Positions 1 to 39,279 of a stretch of 64,000 bases of DNA are shown here, one piece after another. The DNA is from Eonycteris spelaea (lineage: Eukaryota > Chordata > Mammalia > Chiroptera > Pteropodidae). Under the pieces are notes generated by a model. That model was not told where the DNA came from and searched no databases. It was given only the letters and a program-made list of their open reading frames with translations. The position numbers and the translations under genes were made by a program. The DNA is taken from the NCBI GenBank assembly GCA_003508835.1, contig PUFA01000084.1:6634001-6698000 (forward strand), in the 5' to 3' direction. Every line of letters begins with the position of its first letter. The first letter of the stretch is position 1.

Positions 1-44
1 TCTCGCCCGCTCCGCCTTGCCGCGTCTCTCCCCGGCCTCGCCTG

Positions 45-12450
<12,406 letters not shown>

Positions 12451-12608
12451 ATGCTCATATGTGAGACTCTTTTAAATGATTAGCAAACTAGTCCAGTGTT
12501 CTACTATTTTAAGTGGAACTCCTGAGATCTGGAAAGATCTGTAAGTACCGTTTGGACTCAGAGAGGAGTTGATTTAGTGCAACAATGTACAGCAGTTCAT
12601 TTCCGTTC

Positions 12609-12614
12609 AATAAA
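12609..12614 (+). terminator. NEPRO: NEPRO polyadenylation signal AATAAA
   Basis: AATAAA 159 nt after the stop codon, followed by cattta, cagtagc and a GT-rich stretch (tttgtgtcattt) suitable as the downstream element. Cleavage is expected near 12,630. Confidence 0.75.
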
Positions 12615-12639
12615 CATTTACAGTAGCTTTGTGTCATTT

Positions 12640-13700
12640 AATTGACAAGTATTTGACTAGTCACATTTTGACTTTGACTATGTGCCAGGTGTTGATGAAA
12701 ACTCTTACTATATTTTGCCCTTGAAAAGCAGATGTAATTCCTTGATTAAAGCTGGTAGGTCCCTGAAAAACTGAATAATTTCATGCTTACCAGGGAATTA
12801 GACTTGAATAATTAGGTTTGCAAAAACCTACTCTGTGCCTGAAGGTAAATGGGGAGTAAGGGTGGGGAGTATTAAGGAAGCACCTAAAAGGCCCCTTTGG
12901 CCTTACTGGCTTTGTTGTAGGTAAGTCCACTTCTGAACATCAAGGTTTGTAGTTTCTAATGGTTGTGCTGTCTTGCTTACATACTTGAATTGATCATCAA
13001 AGGAACTAAAAAGTTTAGCCACTAATGACATCCCTAGAGATTAGTCACAACCATTACTTTTGTTCATCTTATCTCATGGAAGGGCATATTAAAATGCTTT
13101 AGGAATTCTCTAAAATTTGTGGGCTTTTTTCTGGTTTATTTATAGGGTACAAGTGATTGATTCCAAAAAGGATATAAGGTGACTTACAATTATACATGAA
13201 ATACAACAGAATAACAAAGTAGAAGTAGGTGAGAAAGTTAAATGGAAAAATAAAGCTAGCAGACACACAGTAGACCCAGGAATAAGGCTAAACAAATTTA
13301 TAATTTGGCGCTGATGTTATCATCTGATATTTGTTGCTTGTACAATTGCTCTGAAGCATAAATCTTATATATTTTCAAATACTGATGTTAAGTTTCAAAT
13401 GTTCTAGCTTACTAGAATTAGGTTAAGCTTCTATTTGTTAAAAGTAGGTTTTATGTTTTATATAGATTTGCAGAAAAAACAGTAACGTAGTATGTACTAT
13501 ATTTTTTACTCAGCATTTTTTAAAGCTTAAAACGCTGCTGGTTAGAATAGACTAGCTCTGTCTGTTACAAAACAACTGAAAATTTATTCAAAATTGAATT
13601 TTCTAAAAAAGCCACAAAGTTATTTTATAGCCTTAATTTTTTATTGCTTATAACCTTTTAATGTTCGGCCTCACATTGAAAAGCTAAATCACTTGTATAA
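12640..13700. other. Convergent intergenic interval between NEPRO and GTPBP8 3' ends
   Basis: AT-rich DNA without coding potential. The distal GTPBP8 3' UTR may enter it from the right: TTTATT (AATAAA on the minus strand) occurs near 13643 and at 13728. Confidence 0.5.
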
Positions 13701-13727
13701 ATAGGTCAGTAGCACTGGAAAAATCTT

Positions 13728-13733
13728 TTTTAT
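13728..13733 (-). terminator. GTPBP8: Candidate GTPBP8 polyadenylation signal
   Basis: TTTATT on the plus strand, AATAAA on the minus strand, 956 nt past the GTPBP8 stop. No canonical AATAAA was seen between the stop and this point, only a TATAAA variant near 14,520. Which signal is used cannot be decided from sequence. Confidence 0.4.
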
Positions 13734-13979
13734 TAACTTTAGTTCAAAGTAAGGCTTTATCTTTCCATTCTGAATCTTAATGGACCCAGTCCCATCAACT
13801 TTTTTGTCCCCCTTTAAAAGTTTTCTCAGCTTAAACTGGTTTGGTTTTTGTCTTTCACTAGAGAAAATGTTACTTCCTCCATGACAAGATGTTTTCTGTG
13901 ATAAATACCTGTGAATTTGCTGTATTCTTGGGTTGGTTTCACTTTACGAAGATGCAAATGTCCTTTTCACATATAATAC

Positions 13980-14120
13980 CACTTTGATCTTCATAGCTTT
14001 TGAGGTCAGAGTTACAGATGAAGCCCAGAGAAATCAAGTAATTTGCCCAAGGTCCAAGATACAAAAAAATAATAGAATTGAAACTTGAATTCTGGTCTTC
14101 TGATTCTGAATCTTGTGTTC
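13980..14120 (-). repeat. MIR fragment, antisense
   Basis: Reverse-complement MIR core: gttacagatgaagcccagag, aatcaagtaatttgcccaag, gaaacttgaattctggtctt. Confidence 0.65.
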
Positions 14121-14300
14121 ACCCGAGGGCAACTGATCCTAGCCTGAATTTGTTTCCAGCATGGACTGAAATTTCATCAAGAATTTAAAAAATATACATA
14201 ATAGACATCCTTTAAAAGACAGCCCAATAAATAACATGGCAAACTGTTCTCTACATTGTAGTAAATAGGTTTTCATCCTATGGACTTCTATATGTTGCTC

Positions 14301-14463
14301 TTGTCAGTTTTTTGTTTTTGTTTTGTTTTTTTTTTAAATGCCTACAGTACCTGGTATTCCTAGGTGGTCTCCCATCCAAGTACTAACCAGGCCCGACTCT
14401 GCTTAACTTCTGAGATCAGATGAGATAAGGCACGTTCAGGGTGGCATGGCCGTTTGTCAGTTT
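14301..14463 (-). mobile_element. Retroposed 5S rRNA copy with poly(A) tail and target-site duplication
   Basis: Bounded by a perfect 10-bp direct repeat ttgtcagttt at 14301-14310 and 14454-14463. Between these, on the minus strand, lie a 5S rRNA-like body (about 14453 to 14340) and an A-rich tail (A runs broken by single Cs, 14338 to 14311). This is the signature of L1-type target-primed retrotransposition: either a one-off processed 5S pseudogene or a member of a 5S-derived SINE family. It lies sense to GTPBP8, about 235 nt past its stop codon. Confidence 0.85.
14340..14453 (-). pseudogene. 5S rRNA retropseudogene
   Basis: The minus strand reads ACGGCCATGCCACCCTGAAC and ends CAGGTACTGTAGG, almost the whole 5S rRNA from about nucleotide 5. 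By eye it differs from mammalian 5S at roughly a dozen of about 113 positions, mostly C-to-T or G-to-A changes at former CpGs. The internal promoter region is largely kept (AAGTTAAGCAGAGTCGG and TTAGTACTTGGATGGGAGAC). It lacks the oligo-T terminator and tandem-cluster context of a true 5S gene. Confidence 0.9.
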
Positions 14464-14688
14464 GTTAAAATAAGGAAAACTACTAGTATCTGTTTCTAAT
14501 AAACAGCATAATTATATAATTTATAAACCATTTTTCCCCCAGGTACAAATTCATTCTTGCTTTGAGAAGATGTGGTTTTGAAAGCTGAAGTGATCCTCTG
14601 CAAATTATACATACAACATTTAAAACAATGTTGACATTCTAGGTGTTTAAGTCCAGTTGGCATAAAAAGTTTTGAGTCTTCAGCTAAA

Positions 14689-27643
<12,955 letters not shown>

Positions 27644-28246
27644 CTAATAATACACACCTGGTTGTGTGGCTCTTGAGTCTTCAGGGAAGGAGAAAACGTG
27701 TGACGCTCTGGTGAATTCCAGGCCCGGTTTCTCTTCACAGTTTCTGGTTGTCGCACGTTGACATTGATGTACATACACATCACTAGGAAAAACACTTTCA
27801 GCAAAGACAGGGACTGGTGAGAAATGTGGTTGAGAAGGCACCTGGTTATCGGGAGGAACAGTTTATATGTAGCCTCCTCTATAGCTGCTAGAAATGTCAT
27901 TAAATTTTGGAGATTTCTCAGAAAATAAAAGCGAAAACAGTTTTGCACAAGTGTGGGTTTTATGAAAGTTAAATAAGGACATCTTATTTCAAAAGTGTAT
28001 TCTCAAACCACTTCAAACTGATCAGCGCCAGAATGGGAGATAAAGCAATCATGATGAAATGAATAAATTAAAGATAATCCTTCATGAAAGACCAATAATC
28101 TTCTGAAACATCAGCACCAAAGAGCAGAGAGACCTTGACTTATTGTCTCTTGAGCAATTCCCCAGGTTGTTTAGTGACTAATCAGGGCAATTCTTGAATG
28201 AAAGTCACACAATAATTAATGAACAGAACCAATGACTTAGATAGTA

Positions 28247-28487
28247 GCCTAACTAAGGGTCCCCCAATCCTCAGGCCCTGGACTGGTACTGGTTCATGGT
28301 CTGTTAAGAACCAGGGTGCACAGCAGGAGGTGAGCAACTGAGGAGTAAGCGAGTCTGCTTCTGTATTTGCAGCCTCTCCCCAGGGCTAGCATCACCATCT
28401 CAGCTGTACCTCAGATCATCAGGTATTAGATCCTCATAGGAGCATGGGTCCCTGGTGCCAAAAAGGTTGGGGACTGCTGGCCTAACC
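28247..28487 (-). mobile_element. hAT (MER1/Charlie-type) element, inverted relative to the copy at 18.8 kb
   Basis: Element 28255-28479, the reverse complement of the copy at 18756-19001: ggtctgttaagaaccagg, cagcaggaggtgagcaactg, taccTcagatcatcaggt, gtccctggtgcc, aaaaggttggggactgctg. Flanked by 8-bp duplications gcctaact / gcctaacc with one mismatch, as expected for an old hAT insertion. Confidence 0.85.
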
Positions 28488-28554
28488 TGCTGCTGGTTGC
28501 ATGATTTTTGATATTTGCATTAGGCCTTGATACTTTCTTCCATTCCCCTAGTCT

Positions 28555-29560
28555 CACTCCCCCATGATAAACATTTTATTGTAAACATCCAGATATTTAG
28601 AATACATAATCGTGTGTGTATTTTAACTCAAAATACTGATCTAAGCCACCTCCACCCCCTTTTAAAAGTATATTTGGAAGTCTTTCTATATTAGTATGTA
28701 ACGACTTACATGATTGTTTTTAATGGAGGCATGTTATCACATTTATTATTGTCCTATTGATCACAAATTAAGTCTTGTTATTACAAACTGTTACAGTGAA
28801 CACTCCAAATAGATAATTTTGCACCCTTGTGGGAGTAAGATAAGTTCCTTGAAGAGGACTTGATGGTCATAGGATATGAACACTTATATTTTCATACCTC
28901 TATTGAAAAATTGTCCTCTAAAGAAATTATACCGAATTACTCCTTAACAAAGTATTACAGTACCAAAAAAGGCACTATAAAACTAGGGTGTTATGGTGCA
29001 TAATCTTGCCAATCTAATAGATGAAAAATCTTATTTCTTGTTTTAATTCATGTTTTCCTGACTATCAGGGAGGATGAACATATTTTGATATTTTTTTTGG
29101 CCGTTTGCATTTATTTTTTGTAAACGTTATATTTTATATTAGGTTATTCACCTTTAAAAAGGATTTATAATAAATTTGATTATTGAAAACATTGACCTCT
29201 TGTCTGTTATCTTTTCCAAATATATTTTCCATTTATTTATCTTTTGACTATTAATAGTATTTTTTGCTGTACAGATTTTTAATTTCTAGGTGGCCAAACT
29301 GAATTGTCTTTTATGTATTCTAAGTTTGAGTTATATTTAGATGATTCTTCTAAGCTTATAAACAAATTAATTTATCTGGAATTTAATGAAAAGAATCCAG
29401 CTTTACTTTTTTTTTCCAAATGGTTAGCCAATTGTCTCAACATTATTTATTAAATAATTCATCTTGTCTTCACTGATTGATAATACTACTTGTAACAAAT
29501 TTCTAAATGTATGTGGGTCCATTTCCAGACAACTCTCAACTATGAAAATGCTTTCATATG
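28555..29560 (-). repeat. Old L1, antisense
   Basis: Reverse-complement L1 3' region: cccatgataaacattttatt, cagtgaacactccaaatag, gtcctctaaagaaattatac, ttgacctcttgtctgttatc, tgtctcaacattatttatta. Divergent; boundaries approximate. Confidence 0.65.
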
Positions 29561-29599
29561 TGCTATTTTATTTCTAAACCTTGGGGTTCCCATTTTGAA

Positions 29600-30660
29600 A
29601 ATAAACCAGAACATGAAGGACTTTTACTTAGAGGGGTTTTAGAGGTATTCAGGGATTAGTAGATGCTGAAGTATTCATAATCCTACATAGTGTGAATCTA
29701 AAATCATTTGACAAGACAGTTTTCACAAAACAAATTGTTTTGTCATCCAAAGTTTGATGGGTCAAATAATTCACTGGAAATAAATACAAAGAAAACTAAT
29801 TTATTTAATCATCTTTTTTTCCTCTTCACTTTTTTTTTTAAGTGTATGCGTAAACAAGGCATACACAGCTTTAGAAAGATGGTTTTTAGAGTAAATGACA
29901 CACTGCGCTTTCCCTGGGTAAATGTGATCAAGCTCTTCCCTAATTTCTAGTGCAGGCAGAGGGTCAAAAATGTGGCATGCATAGCAGTGATGTCTATAGT
30001 GAGAGGGAAAAAACTAGAAACATGAAGAATTAGCTTAGCGGAACTAACTCTATTATAGAGTTTTGATGGAAATCATGGGGCCACAGAGAATTGTCAAAGT
30101 CCAGAGAAATTACGCTAAATCAATACCGAAGGTTTTCCAGTCTGGTAGATGGGATGGATGAGATGTTGCAAAAGCACTCCTTCTGTTCTGGCAATATTCT
30201 GATTTATCGTTGATAGCATCTTGGCTGGTTCCAGGTAGTCTGAGTGAGGTAGTACCCTAGCCAGTAGCTTTGGATTGAGAGTCAAGATGTAGCCTCCTGG
30301 CTGGCAGGGTGTTAGGTCTGAGATTCAGAATAAGATTTAAATTCTAGTGTGGAAAGGGAATGTGGATTAGGAAACCAGGCAGCTATTTAGTCATGCAGAT
30401 ATGCAAATATAACAAGGACATGAGGTAGGGCTTGAACTGATCTAAGGGCATCTTAGCTCTCCTCCCAGAGAACTGTGTAAAACCCACCCTTGGTTTACTT
30501 CCACAGCACTGAGGTCAGGATGTACTTTGCTAAACTGCAATTGCCAGGAAAAGTCAACAAATAAGGACCGTATTCATGTACTATACTGTTCTGTACTTCC
30601 CTTACTCCCTTTGTACAATACTGTAGGATACATTATCTAACACTGAGAGTGATAAGGCAC
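29600..30660. other. Intergenic, nothing recognised
   Basis: AT-rich unique-looking DNA between GTPBP8 and CD200R1 without convincing coding frames or clear repeats. Confidence 0.45.
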
Positions 30661-30865
30661 CTGCTAGATTCCACTATTAGTTTATCAAGTATTTAATGAG
30701 CATTGATTACATGCCAGGCACTGTATTCAGTGCTGAAGATGATATATGAGTGAGTAAATGAAACAGTTTCTGTCCTCATGCTGTCTTGAGACAACACATA
30801 GGTAAAACACAGAGTATGTTAGATAATGATAAATCCTTAGGAGAAAGCCAAATTGGGTCGGGATA

Positions 30866-30916
<51 letters not shown>

Positions 30917-31110
30917 GGTATAAGCTGTTGCCGTTTTAGCATGGTTCTCACCAAGAGGATGATATTTGAGCAAAGACTTGAGGGAGATAAGGGAATAACT
31001 ATGTGCTTATCTGGGGGAAGCATTCCAGGTAGAAGTGCAAAGGCCCAGAGGTGGGGAGTATATATGGCTTGTTTGAAGAACAGCAAGGAATCTAATGTAT
31101 CCAGAATGGA
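30661..31110. repeat. Old mammalian dispersed repeat interrupted by (GT)n
   Basis: catgccaggcactgtattca at the left and gagcaaagacttgagggag, gcattccaggtagaagtgc, aaaggcccagaggtgggg at the right belong to one common mammalian repeat I cannot name with certainty. A (GT)n of 46 bases at 30868-30913 interrupts it. The frames of 100-119 aa on both strands here are low-complexity artefacts. Confidence 0.5.
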
Positions 31111-31813
31111 GTTAACAAGGATGGATGTTGGAAGTGGCTCTAGCTATTCCTATCAAACTTTAGTTTGCATATAGACATTTGAAGTGAACAAATGTTGTAT
31201 TTAGCTGTTCAGCATCCCTTTCATAGAGAGGAACTATCTGCTTCCACTCTACATGGTTCTTTTGGGGCTATCAATAATGGAACTCTGCTCTTCTGATCAC
31301 AGGAGGTAGGATTTGGCCATACATTGTATGTATTATGACAGTAATGACTATTTAAGTAATGTACAAGTGATCCCAACCAGGACAGTCATTATGTTGAAGT
31401 TAAATGGGCAGCTGGCTCTGCCACTGAGCCTCTTGTAACAATGCCAGAATGTGAGTCCAGCACTCACAATGGCCATTCTTCCCAGCTACATTGAGGATGC
31501 CTTCAGTGCCTTAAGAGAGTACAAAGCTAACACAATTAGATTATAAATTGATATTCTTAAAATTTAATATTTTATCATCATTCAAGAAACAACAGAGATT
31601 TGGAGTTGTCAGAAACATATCTAGAAAAGTCAAAATTGCAACCTATATAACTAAATAGTAGAGACATGGTGAGCTCATCAGATGAGATCAGTGCTTTACA
31701 TCTTAGTCATGAGGATAACATCAGATCTGGCCAGCATCTGAGGACAGATAAAGAAAAGAGTTTATGTTCAGAGTTTGGGTTTCTAACATGAAATATTCTA
31801 TGAGGGTGAGTAG

Positions 31814-32764
<951 letters not shown>

Positions 32765-33605
32765 CACTTTCAAGAGAAGGAAATTCTAGTCAAATTCTGT
32801 CAGGAAGCCAGAAAACTACAACACATAAAATCATGAAGTCTTTTCTCTGAGACTAAAAGTTGTGAAGTAAAAACAACTTTTCCTTATAAATTTTCTTTGA
32901 AAATTGAAATAAGGAACAAAACAGATATATTTTCTATGATCCTCTTCTTTGGGCGCTCATTAAATCATTTAGTTTCACTTTACATTTCATTAATGTACTT
33001 TTAGAGAATATGTCTAACTTCAGAGAGTCTTTTTTATTTTCCTTCAGAGAAGCTTTTGAGCTTTCTTTTAAGGTTGTGTCTGCTGTACTACCTGATTTTT
33101 CTAAAGAGATCCAGAGATTAAATATCAGACAGTGCTCATGTGTAGGAGGTGACTTCTTAGAATCATATGAGTATGAAGGAGGTATAGTATAGAACTTAAC
33201 TTCCCTCAAGATTGTTTTTCTCAACAGGGAGAAACAGTTGTTTTCTGTAGTGAATTTTTATCATTCGTAATTGTGTATTTGATCTCTCTGCCATACCAGT
33301 TTTATTAAAATATTTTGGTACACTCTTCAACTTGTGTTTTTATTCAGTATTTTTTTGTAGGAAAAAAAAGCATGGATTTTGCTGTTCTCACCGATAGGTT
33401 CGTTAACATTTTAATTCTTATTACCCATTGGGTAAGGTTATTTTGTGTGCAAGTTTACTTTGGAGTAGGCCTCTAATTTGTGTCTTCAGTGCTTTATTGC
33501 AAGTGAATGATGCGCTCTTGGGCACACTGACTCAATAAGATGGCATTCCAGAGTCAGAGTTGTTGAGATATATTCAGATTGCTTAATTTGTTCACAGGTA
33601 GGTAG

Positions 33606-34118
33606 TGTCAGGGGTCCCCAAGACTACTCCTCACATTTGGTGATTCACTAGGAGGTCTCAGAGGACTCAGCATATGGTCATACTCATGGCTGTTTATCAC
33701 AGTGGTAGAATATGATAAAGCAAAATCGGGAAAGGCACTCAAGGTGAGGTCTGGAGAAAACCCCTTTCAAGCTTCTATGAGTCTTAATTCTGCCAGCAAC
33801 AGGCTATAACAACGCATGAGAAATATCTGCCAGGAACACTCACCTGAGCTTAGGACTGAGTTTTTATTGTGGGCTGGTCATGTAGGCACAAAGTGGCTGT
33901 GTGACTGACTATGTCACTAAAATTCCAGACTCTAAGAAAGAAAACAGGTGTTGGCGTAAACCACATAGTTTGTACAAATAGTATAGGCAAATTGAGCCAC
34001 TGTTCTCATTTAGGGAGTTTTCTAATCAAGTGTTCAGATGTCAGCCAAGGGTCACTCTTGTAAGCAAGCCTTTCTAAGGACAGCAGTTGCAGACCTGCTC
34101 TGTTAACTCTTTTTTGCA
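33606..34118 (-). mobile_element. Solo-type endogenous retroviral LTR, antisense
   Basis: Plus strand begins tgtcaggggtccccaagac, with ggtgattcactaggaggtct, gactcagcatatggtcatac and the gcaacaggctataacaac block. The minus strand carries AATAAA at 33868-33863, as expected in the LTR R region. No internal retroviral coding sequence adjoins either side. Family not assigned; right end approximate. Confidence 0.7.
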
Positions 34119-34119
34119 C

Positions 34120-36840
34120 ACGGATTAAAATGTAAAAAAAATTAAAATGATAAACGTCTCATCTGTACCTATTATGAGTTTATATACTTGTAGAAAAGTT
34201 ATATTCCAGGTTCTGCTTTAAAAACAAATGATTTCTGTGGAGATTTTTGAGAAAAGCAGCTTTAGTCATTTTAGTGGGATATGAAGAAACTAGAACCTTT
34301 CATGTCGAAGGAGGTTGTAATCAAAGCTGCTGGCGTAAGCAACCTGTAGTGAGGTATGGTGTCTCTAGAGGGTAATTCAATGAATGTTAGTGATTAAATT
34401 GATATGAGCAGCAGATCCTGGGTTGATTAGGTGAGCCCTGGAGTATTTAGCTGGAGTTGAGTGAAGCTAGGAACCGGAACATTCACACCAACCTTTTTAC
34501 TCGTTCTTCTTCATGGGCTAGACAATGGATTACAAAAGATTTTGTGTGATTACTTTTAGAAAGGAGTAAGACCTGGGGTAATGATCCTGGGTAGTTCACC
34601 TGATAGGCAGGATCTCATGGGTGCAGTGCACAGGAGTGATTGAGCCCAGAGTGTAATGACAGATGGTATTCATGCTGTGACGTTCCCCTCTACTGTCTAA
34701 ACTAGTACAAGCTTGGGCCCAGATTTTCACTCTTCTCTCCCGGTATTCGTTATTTGTCAAGGTAACTAACTGGTTTTACCATGATAATATGAGCTCACAA
34801 ATTCACATTATGAAACCAGAGCATAAAAAAAATTAAAGACAAACAAAAAATTATTATAGAAGTAATCAGAGTGATGGATGTGGAAGACAAACAATTTAAA
34901 ATAAAAACAGCATCCTCAAAGACATAAGGGAGAATATGGGAAATATGAAACAGAAAGCTTCAAAGAAAAACCATTTGGGGATATTGAATATCAATGCATG
35001 ATTGTTGAAGTAAAGATGAATATCAGTGAATGCCAATGGATGGGTTTAATAATTAAATAGCAGAATGAATACGGCAAAAGAACAAAATAGTAAGCTGCAC
35101 AATCAGGTTGGAGAATATTCAATAAAGTATTAGGAAGAGATAATAAGATGAAACATAAAAAAAGTTAAGAACTATGGGAGATAGAAGAGGGGACGTTAAT
35201 ATCAATATTATTAGAGTAACTGCAAAATAAATAGAGTTAGATTTGAAAACTTAATTGTTGAAAATTCCCATCATGGAAGATATAAGACCTCAGTTTGAAA
35301 GGGCTCATACAAAAGAATAAATGAGAGAACTTCTATACGCAGACATATTAAAGTAACAGTTTAGAGCACTAATTTAAAAAAGCAAATGCTAAAATTTTCC
35401 AGAGGACAAATGCAGGTCAACTACCAAGCAATAAAAGTCAGACTAAATTTTCTAAGAAAGGGCACTGGATTAAAGAGAAGAACAAAGTAGTATTTTTAAA
35501 ACATGAATAAAATAAATATCAAGCTTAGTAAATTTTATTGTGGACTGAATAAACAATGACACACAAAGGCATATTCTAACAATCTAGAACTAAAAGTCTA
35601 GACCGACACTGCTCAAAGTGCCAGTCCAAAATAGTTTGTTAGCCATCTAGATGAGATAAAGAGCTTGTGTAGAAATGTAAATCGATACAGTGCTTTTTTT
35701 ATTGAGAAAATCTTGCTAAGGAAAAAAAGTGTGTGTATGTGTGGGTGGGGGGGCAGTTGAACTAAACTGCGTTTTAGTAATTTTAGTAGTGATTTACACT
35801 GGCACAAAACGTTCTCAATCCGTCCCTCTCTCTCTCCCACCCTCCCTCTCTCCTTCTCTGTCTCTTTCCACAAATGGATATTCGTGCTGGTACATAGACC
35901 ACATTTTGAGTAGCTCTAGATGATATCATGTGGTGGATGTGGGGTGGAGGTGTACAAGACTCTAGGAACATGAGAGTGAGTTTAGGTATTTGTCTTAGTT
36001 TTGTGGTAGAGAGATTCAGATATTGATAAACTTTAAAACTTTATGATGAATAGTAAGCATAAATATGAATCTTATTAAGTTGAACTATCCACTATAAGAA
36101 TAAAAATAGGCTCTAGGTCTTTTAAAATATAATAAGAAAATAGAATTCTTTTAATGAGAGTATTAGGCAAAGATAAGTAAATAAACTTAAGAAGTATGGT
36201 AAATAGATAACTGTAAATAAGATGGTTGAAATAAGACCTGCTATCATAGCAACATAATAAGTATAAATAGTTTAAACTAACCAATAAAATAACAGGATTC
36301 TTGTATTGGTAAAAAAGAAAAAAGACAACAAAAATTCAAGGTTCAAATCCCTCAGATAATTCCATATGTTATCTTAGAGACAAAGTTTAAAATAAAAAGA
36401 TGTAGCTTTTTAACTTCTTCCAAACTTTTTTGGAAGTAGGAGGCAGAGCCGAGGGTATAAATATCTAGAATATAAGGAACTTTAGTATATTACCAAAAAA
36501 ATATAGTTAAGCCAAATAGAAAAAGAAAAGGCTAGGCAAAGCATGTGAATAGTCAAATCACTGAGGGGGGAACTGAATTGTGTAGAAAAAAAAAGAAAAA
36601 GATTTATGGCATAATTATGTAATGCTATATGAATTATATATGACTCTTCCAAGCATCGATGGACTATCCAGAGAACACCCAGGTAATTAAATTTGGCCAT
36701 CTTTGATATTTTGTCACGATTTGGGCTTATATACACCATAGCTTTATGTTAAAAAAAAAGTGGATGAAAAATAAAATAAAATTATAGCAGGCCTTTGTAC
36801 AAATTGCACATATTGTGGAAGACTGCACGAGCACAGCAGT
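34120..36840. other. Intergenic, AT-rich, mostly unassigned
   Basis: Likely decayed L1-derived sequence in the A-rich strand (34,800-35,540, long A-rich runs such as aaagacaaacaaaaaattat) plus a pyrimidine-rich tract at 35822-35870. No gene seen on either strand. Confidence 0.45.
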
Positions 36841-36850
36841 GATTGAAAGG

Positions 36851-37340
36851 TGTATTAATTTCTTACTGCTGCTATAACAAAGTACCACAAACTTAGTGGT
36901 TTATAACAATACAAATATACTGTCTAATGGTTCTGGAGGTCGGAAGTTTAAAATGGCTTTAATTGGGCCAAAATCAAGGTGTTGGCAAGGCTGTGTTCCT
37001 CCTAGAAGTTCTAGACAAGAAACATCTTCCTTGCCTTTTCCAGCTTTTAGAGGCAACCTGCATTCCTTGGTTCATGTCTCCTTACCTCCTCTTCAAAGCC
37101 AGGAATGTGCATCTTCCAGCCTCTCAGTCTCCTCCCTCCCTCTTTTTATTATAAGGATCTTTATGATTCTTTGGGCCCACACAGATAATCCAAAGTACTC
37201 TCCCCACTTCAAGCACATTGACTTAACCATATTTGCCGTATAGTCCCTTTTGCCGTGTAAGGTAACATATGCACCCGTTCTAAGGATCAGGATGTAGACA
37301 TCTTTGTGGGGTATATGTATTCTGTCCACCACAAACAGTG
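36851..37340 (-). repeat. MLT1 LTR (ERVL-MaLR), antisense
   Basis: Reverse-complement MLT1 signature: tgtattaatttcttactgct, gctataacaaagtaccacaa, ggttctggaggtcggaagtt, aaatcaaggtgttggcaagg, ttccttgccttttccagctt, and at the far end the gggtatatgtattctgtcc block. The 115-aa frame 36896-37243 lies inside it. Confidence 0.85.
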
Positions 37341-37344
37341 TGTG

Positions 37345-39140
37345 GGAATGAGAAGGTAGGTGGAAATTGGAGCCCTTGGAAAAATATTTTCACTTTCTAA
37401 AAATATCATTTAGTACTACCGTTAAAAATTTTTTTTTGTTAAGATATTACTTTTATTATAATAACTACAAATATATTTTGGTCCCTTGGTCATTTTGTAT
37501 TACTTTTTATGGAAAGCAAATTTTATATCATGCATCTCTTTGCCTTGTAAAAGCATTATTTTGATGGCCTTTTAAAGTCATTATGTTTAAATAATCCCAA
37601 TGACTAGAGATACAAATTAGTGTACACAGAGCATAATTGATTTACCTAATATTTATACCTGAATAAAAACATATATTTTAGAAGAAGTATAACAAAAAAG
37701 ACTGTAAATAAGGCAAACAAATTGCCCAGGAAGCATTTCAGCATGTCACTTCCAAAAAAACTAGTTTAGTCTGTGCATTGAGTCTTATTCATTAATATTG
37801 CTATCCCAGGGGTCAAAATGTTAAGTTGTTATTTGCTTCCAAATGGACCTAAGGCAAATATTAAGTTAGATACCTGATGACATATCTCTGGGAAAACAAT
37901 TTTTTAAGCAGTAATAATAGTTTATTTTCCTCTTTTCCTGATCCTTTCATATTGGCAAACCAAATTTAGGCAGTCATAAAACACATTATTTTAAAACAGA
38001 GATTATTTAACACATGTACAATGGATAAAGATAGAAGCATCTTGATGCTTTCACATTGCTGTCAACATCCCTTCTGCCAGAAGCCTTTCCCAAGGCATCC
38101 TAATGATTTGGGTGTCCTCCTTCTGGATGGAGGTGTCCTGAGATAGTTATAGTGATGTTTTGAAGCTGAAGGCATGGCTGCTTGTTCTTACTGCCGTTGG
38201 TTCTGAGGTTCTCATTTTGAAGAATTAGGGTTTATAGATAAGCTTGTGGTGCAAGCACACCCCTAGTTCATCCTCTGCAAGGTTGCCACATTGCTAGTAG
38301 AAGCTCATAACTATTCTTTTTTTGTTGTTAGAAGCAGGGCACTACTTCTTGTAAGTTTGATTGCTTTATTGTGTTCAGCCAAGTAAAATATAGAAACACT
38401 AAATCAAAAAAAGGTCTTATCTATTTCTTTTTCTCAATACAGAACACTGATCATCTAAACATTTTCAACAGTCTCATAATCCTTTTTCTTTTCCAAAGGT
38501 GAAACAATCATAACAGTATTCTTTAAAAAATTATCCTAGACACACTTTCAAATCATATTAACCTCTCCAAAATCATTGGCTGCATATTAAGTAAGAAGAA
38601 TTAAAGCATACAAGAAAGAAAGATCACTAATAGGAAATAGTCACATAAACCTTATAAAAGACAGCTTGGTAAAATGTATAATTTGGGAACAAAAATTTTA
38701 AGCTACTGATACAATAAAACCATACTGGTTCAACAGAACATTTGTCATTCCCCTAAAAAATGTTCACTGAAAATTGAATGAAATTACAGACAGATACTTG
38801 CTTCTACAGTAGTTTTCGTTTCATTTTCAGCCTTTTACTATTCATTGTAACTAGAAAGTTACACAGAAACACAATTTATTTATTAATTTATACTGTCTGA
38901 AACATTTAAGGTGATACCATTTGGCTATTGCTTTTTAAAACTTTTTGTCCCTTCTTGACTCTAGTCATTAGGACATTTTGGAGATCAGATGATATGTCTT
39001 TTTTCAGAATACTTTGTCTGGATGTTAGTATTTAGTTAAGATATATGACTTGGCTTTTCATTCTTCTCAATTCATTTCCGTATTTTTCTGGACTTCCCCT
39101 TTCCAGTTATCATTCATAGATGAAAATAACATAACTGCCT
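37345..39140. other. Intergenic, nothing recognised
   Basis: AT-rich DNA. The stretch 38030-38350 is more complex (gccagaagcctttcccaagg) but shows no gene or recognisable repeat. Confidence 0.4.
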
Positions 39141-39147
39141 CTAAAGT

Positions 39148-39279
<132 letters not shown>

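Noticed and set aside
14340..14453. Functional 5S rRNA gene
   Set aside because: About a dozen substitutions, poly(A) tail, flanking target duplication and no T-run terminator show a retrocopy.
30727..31174. Frames of 100-119 aa on both strands
   Set aside because: Held open by (GT)n, giving Thr-His or Cys-Val runs; low complexity only.
33606..34118. A provirus around the LTR
   Set aside because: No gag, pol or env-like frame and no second LTR within several kilobases either side.
36896..37243. 115-aa plus-strand frame
   Set aside because: Lies within an antisense MLT1 LTR.
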